DNA of 64,000 nucleotides from Cryptomeria japonica. Taxonomy: Eukaryota; Streptophyta; Pinopsida; Cupressales; Cupressaceae. Position 1 is the first letter of the stretch. Every line of letters starts with the position of its first letter. Under the pieces are notes generated by a model, which did not search any database, was not told where the DNA came from, and worked only from the letters and a program-made list of their open reading frames with translations. The DNA lies in the NCBI RefSeq assembly GCF_030272615.1, contig NC_081408.1, positions 403,675,389 through 403,739,388 on the forward strand. The letters are read 5' to 3'. Position numbers and translations under genes: made by a program. Of the stretch, positions 44,140-54,894 are shown in pieces.

Positions 44140-46734
44140 TGGAAGTACACCCCATTGGGAGAACCACTTGAGTCAGTTTTCAAAAAGCTAGTGGTAAACA
44201 AGGTAATCACTATTCCATATTTTCCTCCATATGAACCAAAGGTTAAACCAAATTGGTGGAATGACGATGAATATTGTGAATTTCATAAGAGCAAAGGACA
44301 TAAAATAGGAAATTTCCATCAACTGAAGAACATCATACAACATCTTATTGATAGAGGCCACATTGAGATTGAAGGACACTCATCCAATCAAGAACATGAG
44401 ATGTTTAAGGAACCATTCCCAAAACATGACAAGAGAAAAGCTGCAGCCATAGATGACCAAACCAACTATACCAGAGCATCCTATAACTACGATTCAACTA
44501 TCAATCACATTTCGATGGACAATTATGTCTTTACCATTATCATCAAGGACAAAACGCCTAAGAATTCTACCCAAAGACCCAAAATTGTCCTAAAAGGCAT
44601 TGGATCTTCTTCCGAACCTACCTCTGAATGTCATGTTACAACCTGTCAAGGTAAATTCACTTTGCAAGGTGCTCCAGCTAAAAACACCGCTTCCTCATCA
44701 ACCAAGTCTGAGTATGACCTTGTAGAACAGTTAGGGAAGACACCCGCGCTCATCTCCATCCTTGAGCTCTTACGCATATCCCCCGCACATAAAGCCATTC
44801 TTGATAAAATCTTGAGAGATACTGTTGTCCCTACTGATCTGAACGTGGACCAGTTTCAAGCCATGGTGGGATACCTTTCCATTCCACACTCACTTACATT
44901 CACAGAAGCTGACGATGCCTATGTAAGTCAACCACATAACACACCTTTACACATTAAATCCTTCATACACAAACATTGAATAAAATGAGTCCTGATAGAC
45001 AGAGGAGTAGGTCTAAACATTTGTACATTGAGCACTATTAAACAATTGGGATATTCTGATAAAGCTGTGAATTCTACAAACAAAATTACCATCAATTCAT
45101 ATGATGATGAAGAGCATTCATCCAAAGGCACAGTCACCTTACCTCTCAGAGTTGGGCCAGTTACAAAGGATGTGGTTTGTCAAGTCCTAGACCTAGATCT
45201 CACATACAATATATTACTAGGACGTCCTTGGATTCATGAAATGAGGGCAGTCCCATCTACATACCACCAATGCATTAAGTTTCCTCACAATGGAGTTGAA
45301 ATAACAGTTAATGGAGATCCTAATCCATTCATATACTAGAATAACTTGAGAATGAAAACTAAGACGATCATTCCCAGTAATCGCGAAGCTATTCCTTCTT
45401 CCGCATACATTGATCCTGAGTCATTAAAACCTTCGACATCAAAACAAGGTGAGCTTAAAGGCAAATTCCAAGACAAGGGCATGGGTGAATACACTTTGAA
45501 TCAAACCATGTACTTACAACAAGTCATGAGTTCACCAAAAGAATATGGAAGACCACATCCTAATAAGTAGGTATCTATCATTATACTCAAATGGGACCCT
45601 ACTATATTTCAAAGATGGGGTAAACTAGAAGAGGAAGACTTATACAAAATGCTTTACAAAGACCTTGAAAATGATACACAAGATCACATCAGCATACCAT
45701 GTGAAAAGTATGGCAAAGGGTTCAAGATTCTACAAAAATTTGGGTATGATGGAAAAAGCCCTCTTGGCTTAAGAAAGGAAGGAATCATTGAACCTTTACA
45801 ACCTGAATTGACATTTAAAAAGGAACGCTCAAAGGGACTTGGTTTCGTGACTTCCAAGGTCCACACTCAAAGGATAGAAGAAGCATTACAAATCAAAGCT
45901 ACCAAAATTCAACAAGAGAATCACTATTCCACAGACTCCAACGAATGGGAATGGGGTTCAAACAAATCCTTCAGTGACTATGAACTCACCGAGACATTTA
46001 GAGAGCCAGATGAACCCACAGAAGAAGAGGAATTTTATGAAAAAATCAAAGTTGGTCAAGAAACAACCCCGGAGGATCCCATACAGTCCTTGCCTCTAGG
46101 TCCTAGGTTGAAATCACATAGAATGAGAACACCTATCCCAGAATGCGCTACTAGTGATGATAATTTGGATTCATTCATGATCGAGACTGATGAGGAGAGT
46201 GCCAATGATGACCTTGATAACTACCTCGACATACCTGAATATAACTTCATCTTCACTCTTAACCCTGCTAACTTTGAAGACATCAAAGGCCTTCCCCTTG
46301 TTCACCACCAACTTATTGACTGGGACCATGAAGGACCTGCACAATTTGACACATTCCAGAATGATGAAGCTTTTATTGACTATCTTGGCATACAAGATGA
46401 TCTTCCCCCTGGGGACCATAAAGCGGGATACACTATAAAACTCAATAGCGTGGCATATTTTGGTGAGGGTGTTAGGCCTTCTAGTTGCAAAAATATAAAA
46501 ATAAAAACAAGCCAAGGGTCTTATGGCAAAAACCACATTGTGGCACTGTCTGACCCCAAAAAAGTAAAAAGAAAGGATGTATCTGAGGGAAAAAACCTCT
46601 CTAAGGAACCCAAAGATGGAAGGCTCGACATTCTCCCAGCATCATATGAGGAAAAGTCATCCATGTTGGTAGAGGAGACTATCAAAACAAACATTGGCAT
46701 AGAAGAAGTTCCACACAACATATTCCTAGCTTAA
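44140..46734 (+). pseudogene. pro: Tat-B protease region with G-patch and conserved unknown segment
   Basis: The zinc-binding motif CEFHKSKGHKIGNF lacks its last Cys. The protease site reads VLIDRGVGLNICTL, so D-G-G has become D-R-G. The second strand is VLDLDLTYNILLGRPWIH. The G-patch is at about 45705-45855: GFKILQKFGYDGKSPLGL and KGLGFV. Then DSNEWEW, and FQNDEAFIDYLGI followed by GDHKAGY and SVAYFGE as in Tat-A. Stops: 44977, 44992, 45337, 45568 and 46732. Confidence 0.75.
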
Positions 46735-48180
46735 TCTTTGATAGAGTCAGAAAGGTAAAAATTCATAAGTTTCTTCACAGAATGACAAATCAACTTTGCA
46801 TGGTCATATGCTGATATGCCTGGATTGGATAATGCATCATTTGACAGTTAAACCAGGGGCAAAACCAGTGAAACAAAAATTAAGAAAGATGCATCCACAG
46901 GTCGCATTATTAGTCAAAGCAGAGCTTGAGAAATTATTGGATGTCGAATTCATATGCCCAATTGATTATCCCAAATGGATCTCCAGCTTAGTACCTATCA
47001 GTAAACCAGATCGTAGTATCAGAATATGTACAGATTTCAGAGACATCAACAAAGCTTGTCCTAAGGATGATTTTCCATTACCAAATATTGACTTGATTGT
47101 TGATCTCACAGCAGGTCATGAAATGTTATCGTTGATGGATGGATTCTCTGGTTATAATAAAATAAAAATTGCATTCGAGGATCAGCACAAAACAACATTC
47201 ACTTGTCCTTGGGGAACTTTCTATTGGAATGTCATGCCCTTTGGGCTAAAAAATGTAGGCACTACATATCAAAGAGCCATGACTACTATCTTTCATGATC
47301 TCATGCACAAAACTGTGGAAGATTATGTTGACGACCTCTTGGGTAAATCAATAGACAGAGAGATATTTGGATATACTTTCAGTTGTCTTTGATCAGTTGG
47401 AAAAGTATAAAGTAAGATTAAACCCCAATAAATGTGTCTTTGGAGTAACCTCCAGGAAGCTTCTAGGATTCATTGTATCAAAAAGAGGAATTGAAGCCAA
47501 TCCAGCAAAAGTCAAGGCCATCCTAGAGATGCAATCACCAAGAAATATCAGTCAACTTTGATCTTTGCAAGGGAGACTCCAGTCCATACGAAGATTCATA
47601 GCACAACTTGCTGATAAGTGTAATCCTTTTCAGCACTTGCTACATAAAAACATCAAATTCAAATGGGATGATAATTGTCAACAAGCTTTCCAGATACTCA
47701 AAGATTATCTTTTGAATCTGCCAGTTTTGATCCCACTAGTTCTAGATCAACCTCTATTACTATACATATCAGCTACTTCAACAACACTGGGAGCACTCTT
47801 AGCACAACAAGTTTCTAAGGGCAAAGAAAAGGCAGTATACTATATCAGTCGCACATTGGTGGGATATGAGCTAAACTACACACCAATTGAGCATGCATGT
47901 CTCGTTGTGGTCTTTGCTTCATAGAAATTACAACATTACATGCTAACTCATAAGACTAAGTTGGTTGCAAGGATCGATCCATTGAAATACCTTCTCAATA
48001 AAGCAACACTCACTGGGCGACTAGCCAAATGGGTGATGATCCTGAGTGAATTCGACACCGAGTATGTGGACAGAAAAGAAATAAAAGGACAAGCTATTGC
48101 AGATCAGTTGGCAGATGCTCCCATGATAGATGATGTTCCTCTAATTTCAGAATTTCTAGATGAATCCATTTTAACAGTGT
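46735..48180 (+). pseudogene. pol: Tat-B reverse transcriptase and first RNase H
   Basis: RICTDFRDINKACPKDDFPL, LMDGFSGYN, VMPFGLKNVGTTYQRAM and YVDDLL are intact. The frame shifts between 46734 and 46796 and again near 47360. RNase H: PLLLYISATSTTLGALLAQQ, YYISRTLVGYELNYT and LAKWVMILSEFD. Stops are at 47562 and 47922. Confidence 0.9.
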
Positions 48181-48560
48181 CACATGCAAAGCCTTGGCAA
48201 CTATACTTTGACGGCTCATACACACAACATGGGTTAGGAGCTGGCATCCTCTTCATAACTCTTCAAGGGGATTCTATACCAAAACCATATCGATTATCAT
48301 TTCCCTGCACTAATAACATAGCAGAATATGAGGCATTAACAACTAGATTACGGATTGCAGTTCAATGGAAGATCCAGGAACTTCATGTTTTTGGGGACTC
48401 TCAACTTGTAATTCATCAAACAACTAATGACTACCAAACAAAGGATGATAAATTCATTCCTTACAAAAGAATGGTGGATGACTTGAAACAACAATTCACG
48501 AAGATATACTTTGAGTAGATACCAAGAGAGCAGAATAGAGTCATGGATGCCATGGCTACA
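48181..48560 (+). pseudogene. Tat-B second (archaeal-type) RNase H
   Basis: WQLYFDGSYTQHGLGAGI, NNIAEYEALTTRL and VFGDSQLVIHQT carry the acidic residues of the fold; MDAMATIAS matches the Asp at the C-terminus. A stop at 48516 falls in the late linker. Confidence 0.85.
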
Positions 48561-49930
48561 ATTGCTTCACTAATTGATCTACCACTGAATGAGACCTGCT
48601 ATGAGTTCTTGGTGGATAACCTTTTGGTTCCCTCATATGAAATCACTTCTACTAAGATGATATGTGTTGTTGGTCCTGAGTCCCAGTTATACGGTTCCAT
48701 TTTCGCATATCTTCGTGACAATACCCTACCTCCTGATCTATCCAATAACCAACGTCGCACTTTCATTCGCCAATCTTCTCAATACGTCATTTTAGCCGAT
48801 ATCCTATATCATCGAGGTCTAGATGGAACTCTTCTTAGATGTTTAGAAAGCGACGAAGCTCAGATTGCATTATGTGAAGTACATGAAGGGATATGTGGTC
48901 CACATTCTAGTGGTCCTACCTTAGCCAAGAAACTCATCAGGACTAGATATTACTAGCCCAATATGGAAAAAGATTCATATCAGTTTGTCAAGAAATGTAA
49001 GCAGTGTCAACTTCATGGAGACCTCATCCATGCACTAGCACAAGAACTTCAACCAATTACAACTCCTTGGCCCTTTTGTCAGTGGGGACTCGATCTCATA
49101 GGCAAGATTCACCCTCCATCTTCCAACGGTCATAAATTCATCATCACCGCCACAGAGTATTTCACAAAATGGATCGAAGTCGTGCCTCTCATACAAGTCA
49201 CTGGAAAACAAATTGCTACCTTCATTCTCAACTATATCATTTGTCGATACGGTATTCTTGTTTCCATCATCACTAATAACGGGTGTCCCTTCAAAAATCA
49301 GGATGTTCGTGAACTTTGTGACCGCTTCCATATTACCCGTCATTTCTCCACACCATATTACCCCCAAGGTAATGGTCAAGCTGAGGCGTCTAATAAAACA
49401 ATCCTTAAAATTCTAAAAAAGACAGTCGACGATGCTGGCCATAATTGGCATATCCAACTTAATCCCGCACAAGTTTCCGCACACCTATAGGAGCTACACC
49501 CTATTCACTTGTCTACGACACTAAAGCTATCTTGCCTATTGAGGTCGAGTTACCCTCTTTACGAGTCTCTTTGCAAAACATTATTAGTGATGAAGACTAC
49601 AGGGTCTCTTGCTTGAAAGAACTTGAACTATTGGATGAACGAAGACAAACTGCTTTTAATCATCTTAAGGCTTATCAACAATGAATGAGTCACAGATACA
49701 ATCATAAAGTCAAGCCTCACACATTTGAGATAGGTGACTTGGTTCTCTGAGAAAATCCTAAAAATTGACAAGACAGAGAGAAGAAGGGCAAGTTCGAACC
49801 AAACTGGCTTGGTCCTTATATCATCACAGTAGCATATGGATCTGGTGCATATCAACTCTCAACCACAGAGGGTGAATCCTTGGAGGATCCTATCAATAGC
49901 ATGCATCTTCACAGGTTTTACACATAGTTC
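48561..49930 (+). pseudogene. int: Tat-B integrase
   Basis: The zinc-binding region (CEVHEGICGPHSSG, CKQCQLHG) and the core are present: WGLDLIGKI and GNGQAEASNK. The second catalytic Asp of TDNG is Asn (IITNNGCPF), a G-to-A change. A small deletion near 49475 removes the residues corresponding to WAYRTSIRTP and shifts the frame. The C-terminus (HTFEIGDLVL, KFEPNWLGPYII, SMHLHRFYT) ends at 49927. Further stops lie at 48954, 49682 and near 49747. Confidence 0.85.
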
Positions 49931-49998
49931 TTCAAAGTATCCTAATTCAAAAATACAAAAAAATCAAAAAATCAAAAAAACATAAAAAATCGTTACTT

Positions 49999-50128
49999 GG
50001 TGAAAACCTAGCAAACAGGTGCCTTGTAACACAAAAAAAAAAAAAAAACATTTCATCCAATGGTGAAAACCACTTTGGTGGTGCCCTGGGCAAGTGCCAT
50101 GGTGAAAACTGGGTCACCAGTGCCATGC
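49999..50128 (+). other. Post-pol hairpin motifs of Tat-B (three copies)
   Basis: Three copies begin GGTGAAAAC at 49999, 50062 and 50101. Stems are CCTA/CAGG, CCAC/GTGG and CTGG/CCAG, each followed by TGCC. Stem letters change together in the second and third copies. Confidence 0.65.
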
Positions 50129-51640
50129 ATAGAGACATTTCTCCTCCCTCCTTCAGGATTCACTTTCATCCTTTCACTTTGCACACACTCACAACCTTTC
50201 CATCCATAATAAACTTACCCATTCCCATCATGGCTTGTTATTGATCTACCCAAGATTGGTTAGCCATTGATAATAATCATTCCTTTTCATCCCATTCCAT
50301 CCATAATAAATCAAATCCTATCTGTGGCTAAGGCAAATTCTACGTCTAGTGATGGGTGTGGAACTAAGAGCATCACACGTTCTGAGGAGTACAGTTTCTT
50401 CTAGTTTTCTTCAGTCTATCCACGCACAATCCACAATAAAGAAACACTTGTATCGCCAGTCCATAATAAAGTTCCGTCTTCTCCACAATAAAGTATCGGT
50501 TTCATGGATTTAGCCAGTTTCAGATGAGACACATCAGAAACAATGGACTTCAATAAAATCAAATCTTTCAACAGACTCAGACAACATTATGGTTCAGTGC
50601 TATCTATCCTTTTTGTGAAAGTAAACATTGCGACCACAATCAAATAAGACTTATACAAGTGACAAGAGACACTAAACTTGAGGACTACAGTGGATGTTGG
50701 TGTCGAGTCTTGATGTTATTTTGATTTTATCTTTTGGTGACATGTCTTTTAGCTTTTCCAAGATGTCTCTAACTAGAGATTCTATCTCCAGGATGTCTTT
50801 GACTAGAAAGGCGAGGATGGGGTATCGTCACCTATTTTTCTTTGTTGTCTGTGGATTGTCTCTTAGTAATGCTATGACTTGTCCAAGGATATGAGGACAC
50901 TAAGAGTCTAGTATGAACTAGGGCATTTCTTGTTTGCAACTGTCTTATCTCCATGCAAATGGGTACAATGATTTTCTAGGTCGAACATATGCCTCGATTG
51001 AAATAACCTATTTTGCCATAATAAAGCTCAATGATGATAATGCACAAGAAGCTCTTTCACTTTCATTTCTTCTATCTTCCATCCCCCTTTTCTTAACTGA
51101 CCTCCATTGTCCTTCTTGAGTCCATGTAGCCCGCTATCACATGTCTGAGTATAATGACACACCAAAAACATTTGCATTTCATGTAGTTGCACCTACATTA
51201 CCACATATAAGCATTTCATACATACATATAGATATCACAATTACAATTGCATCACATCTTGCACACAACACATATTAGCACATCTTACATTCTCATCATG
51301 TAAATAGTCATTTGCATTATCATATTCATCTGCATTTCATACATTCACATTTACATCATACATAACATATTAAAAACATAAAAGAACAAAAATATTGTAT
51401 TTCATTATGTACATATTTGCATCCATAACATAAGCATCACATAGAAACATACATCATAAAATATCTCATCACATAGGTACACATGCATATAGCTACCACA
51501 AAGATAAATCATCTCATATATATATAATCAAAAGTGTCATGATACAATGATGTCAAAATACATATGGCTACAAAATCACCCAAAGGTGTCTACATCATCA
51601 TACAAAAATGGTACAAAACGGATACATAGGGAGCCCTCTA
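50129..51640. other. Tat-B spacer between pol and antisense gene
   Basis: No credible gene. 50210-50480 repeats CCATAATAAA/CCACAATAAAG words. 51160-51560 is CAT-rich and G-poor on the plus strand, as in Tat-A. Confidence 0.6.
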
Positions 51641-51649
51641 AGGCTATGA

Positions 51650-53590
51650 TGAACTCCCTCCCTCAGAGCCGCCTGGCCTCGATGGAGTCTGAGCCCTAGA
51701 AGGACCCACCCCAGGATCATCTCTCCTGCCCCCTCTATCTGGTGGTGGTGGAGGACCCATAACCCACCGCTAGACACCTGTCTCCTCTGACTCCCTCTAG
51801 TGATCGTCGTAGTCTACGACGGTCTCCGAAAGCTCCTAGCCTGCTGATCGGGTGGCACTGCCCCATAATATAGATCCTGCCAATAACTGATCTCCTCCCC
51901 TACCTACAAAACATAGGCATATCCAGCCCCTGTGTCATTTGTCGCCTGCCTCCCAGCCCTCAATGCTGTCTCAGCCTCAGTGTAGCACTGGATGGTCTGA
52001 TCTCTCTCTTGCTCAGTGTCCCTAAGCTGCCTCCTGAGTCAGTCCCTCTCCCTCACTAGCTCCTAGATCTCATCTGTCTATCCCTGGCAGCTCTCCCTCA
52101 GCTCAAGAAGCTCATCCTCCTCCTCCTTGGCCCCTTGTGCCTCTACTTGTAGCTCTTCCTGTGGCTCCCCCTGTACTGGTGGTTGTGCCTATGCTTGTGC
52201 CTCTGCCTGTACCCGCCTCTGCCCCTGTCCCTACACCTGTCTAAGACCCTGTGCTGCTGGCACCTGTAGCGGCAATCCACCGCAACCCCTCACCACCCGA
52301 GCTTGTCTCTCCTCCCCACCCTCTCTCCGTGGAGTCACCCTCCTCTCCCCAACGGTACCCCACCTCCTTTGTCGGCCTCTCCCCCCACCATCTCCATCAT
52401 CATCCCTATCCCCACTACCATCTCCATCTATCGGCTCCCCTGGGTCTATCAATCATGGAAAGAGATGCTCAACCCAATATGCAGTGTACTCTGCATCTAT
52501 GCCTGTATCCTCAATCTCTGTCTACATATCCCATGGCATAGGTACCATCTCTACCAGCTGTATCACGACCTGATCATACAATAGCAGTGGCCCAAAGTGT
52601 GTCTGGTCTCTCACTATCCACGCATACATATCAGAACCCCGTGGCATCCACTGGATACTACCAAACTGCCTGCATACCCTATCAACCAGCTGTCTCTCCA
52701 ATACATAGGGCGTCTGCCCAATCAGATATCTGCTCCGAAAAGTATAAGGTAAATCCACTGCATCATCCTCCCACTACTCGCACTCATGGTACAGCCTCCA
52801 TATCATAGTGTCAATCTCATCGATCACTCGACACCAATGCTCCAACCTACCAATCCATGGCTATGAGGTAATCATATCATATAAATGAACAAAAGTACAT
52901 CCATGACCCCAGCCTCTGAAATGTATCAGCCGTGTGACTGGAAGATGCTCATATGCCCATACCTGTAACAATGTAACTCCATAGCCCAATCCTACGGATC
53001 CATGATAAACAAACTGATGAAGCTCATAGTATAAGTGTGCCAGCACGCATGGTCCCCAGGCATATCTGGTATGTTGTGTAACCAGTGTCTCCAAGGTGCT
53101 CCCCCAGCCCACAGCCAACCCCCATGTCGCCCTGTCTCGACACAGGAACCCATTGATCACTCCTCCTAGCACTGCTAGTAGTGTCAGTCTTGTCATTGTC
53201 ATCGTGTCCCATGCCACATGTCCAGCCCTCATCTCCAGTCCTGGATCTTGGAACACTCATCTCAATGCCTCCCTGTCTCCATCTTGATCATAGGGTATCA
53301 GCTCCCCATCGATCGGTATCCTCAATATCCTATACACATCCTCCAAGGTGACTATCATCTCACCCATAGGCAAATGAAATGTGCATGTCTCAGAATGCCA
53401 TCTCTCAGCTAAAGCAGTCAGCAAACCCATGTTCATCCAAAACTCAAGCACATACAGAATGTATCATGGACCCATAACTTCAATGGCAGCCTTGTCCTCA
53501 AAGGTCATCTCTAGTCATAACCTCTGCGTCGACGGGAATCTCTCTCGTGACTCAGCATAGGCAAGTACTTCTGCAGTCAAGAAAATCAAT
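51650..53590 (-). pseudogene. Antisense plant mobile domain (PMD) protein gene in Tat-B
   Basis: One minus-strand frame covers about 1.9 kb with stops but no frameshift. It begins near 53590 (LTAEVLAYAESRERFP) without a clear ATG. PMD motifs: LLTALAERWHSETCTFHL, EMIVTLEDVYRILRIPIDG, RYAWGPCVLAHLYYELHQFV, GVTLLQVWAYEHL and CRQFGSIQWMPRG. A Gly/Asp/Arg-rich stretch (minus strand of about 52330-52440) and a coiled-coil tail follow. The motif EISYWQDLYYGAVPPD aligns with EIRHWRTLYEGVIPPE of Tat-A. The gene lies opposite to gag-pol, has its own TATA-like site and the ~20-bp array upstream. The role in the element is unknown. Confidence 0.8.
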
Positions 53591-53603
53591 CATGTCAGTC
53601 AAA

Positions 53604-53915
53604 GTGACACTCACTATTCATCACAAAGTGTTGCTTCTATTCTAGTGACACTCACTGTTCATCACAAAGTGTTGCTTCTATTCTAGTGACACTCATTGTT
53701 CATCACAAAGTGTTGCTTCTATTCTAGTGACACTCACTATTCATCACAAAGTGTTGCTATATATCCTAATGACACTCACTGTTCATCACAAAGTGTTGCT
53801 TCTATCCTAGTGGTACTCCCTGTTCATCACAAAGTACTGTGTTTTACACTCCCTGTTCATCACAAAGTACTATGTCTTGGTACTCACTATTCATGACAAA
53901 GTGCCTCGATCTATC
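53604..53915. repeat. 41-bp tandem repeat upstream of the Tat-B PMD gene
   Basis: Units start at 53604, 53645, 53686, 53727, about 53769 and 53810, each containing CACTCACTGTTCATCACAAA. Two or three shorter (~30-bp) copies follow to 53915. Not present in Tat-A. Confidence 0.9.
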
Positions 53916-53927
53916 CTATCTTAAGGC

Positions 53928-54110
53928 CTTTTCTTGAGTGTATCCTCTTGAGTAGTTTCATAATTGGCAACGTATGTCTATCACAGAATTGTCAACCCTA
54001 GCCCTATCTGCTATCCTAGTCTTCCCTAGAGGACCTGCTTGAGTGTATCCTCTCAGTAGCTTATCCAATCGACAGCGTATGTTCATCACAGAACTACCGA
54101 TTTGACCTTG
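53928..54110. repeat. Duplicated ~100-bp segment
   Basis: CTTGAGTGTATCCTCT followed by CGTATGT[CT]..ATCACAGAA appears twice (about 53932-53985 and 54038-54092). Confidence 0.7.
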
Positions 54111-54153
54111 AAGACATAAATGTGCCTTCATGATGCAAGCGCGCTTACAGACT

Positions 54154-54366
54154 GCACAAACGCACCTGCTCTGCACAGACGCACCTGAAATACACACACG
54201 TGCCTATGCTCTACACAGACGTGCCTGTTATGCACAGACGTGCCCACATTTCACAAACACGCCTGCACAATGCAAACGTGCTCGCATCTGGCACAAATGC
54301 TTTTCCCAACATAGACACGCCTGGCACAAATGCAGACGCGCCTAGCACCAACGCAGACATGCCTAC
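54154..54366 (-). repeat. Tat-B 3' array: eleven ~20-bp phased motifs, inverted relative to the leader
   Basis: On the plus strand the unit is close to GCACAGACGTGCCT; on the minus strand AGGCACGTCTGTGC, matching the leader motif. Cores at 54160, 54179, 54198, 54219, 54238, 54259, 54276, 54297, 54317, 54336 and 54357; mean spacing 19.7 bp. Confidence 0.85.
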
Positions 54367-54632
54367 ACGTTTTTGACATTTTTTGAAATTATCCTAAAGT
54401 GCATTTATTGCACTACCTAGCATGCATTTATGACAATAATTAATGCAACAAAGTACAAGGAGGTTTTGTGGTACTCACCAGCTCTCCTACATCTGCTAGC
54501 CTTTGATATCGGTGAACGCGATTGAATATGTGAACCAATGCCATCGCTACTGACTGCTGCTACTCTATTCTCTCTCTACACTCTGATCTCTTGGATGTGT
54601 GGATGACAATGAGGATGTATTCCCCTTATGGT

Positions 54633-54643
54633 CTATTTTATAG
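54633..54643 (-). promoter_or_regulatory. Candidate antisense TATA box, Tat-B
   Basis: CTATAAAATAG on the minus strand, upstream of the array and PMD gene, in the same relative place as the Tat-A site. Confidence 0.5.
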
Positions 54644-54789
54644 ACTGCCCCAGCCCTAGCCCTAGCCCTCATTTTCCGAGTCAGTCTTCTATATCCCGTG
54701 ACTCTGTCACTCTATTCAGTCAGTCCATTCTAGCCTTTCTTTCTTATCGAGAGATTGTCTGTGATCTTTTCAGACATTTTCATCCAATA

Positions 54790-54894
54790 TCTTGAGGGGG
54801 CATATCATTCCCATCTTGGGGCAACTTTGTATCAGTTCATCTTATTTTCTTTGAAACAACATAACAAATTGCATTGTCTCAAAGAGGGGCAAAA
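54790..54894 (+). promoter_or_regulatory. Tat-B polypurine tracts (two)
   Basis: CTCAAAGAGGGGCAAAA directly precedes the 3' LTR, identical to Tat-A. An upstream tract CTTGAGGGGGCATATCA lies at about 54791. Confidence 0.7.

Noticed and set aside
52127-52573. Cys-rich plus-strand ORF
   Set aside because: Complement of the Gly/Arg/Asp-rich part of the Tat-B PMD gene.
53604-53915. CRISPR-like array of 41-bp repeats
   Set aside because: Units are contiguous with no unique spacers, in a eukaryotic retrotransposon; a plain tandem repeat.
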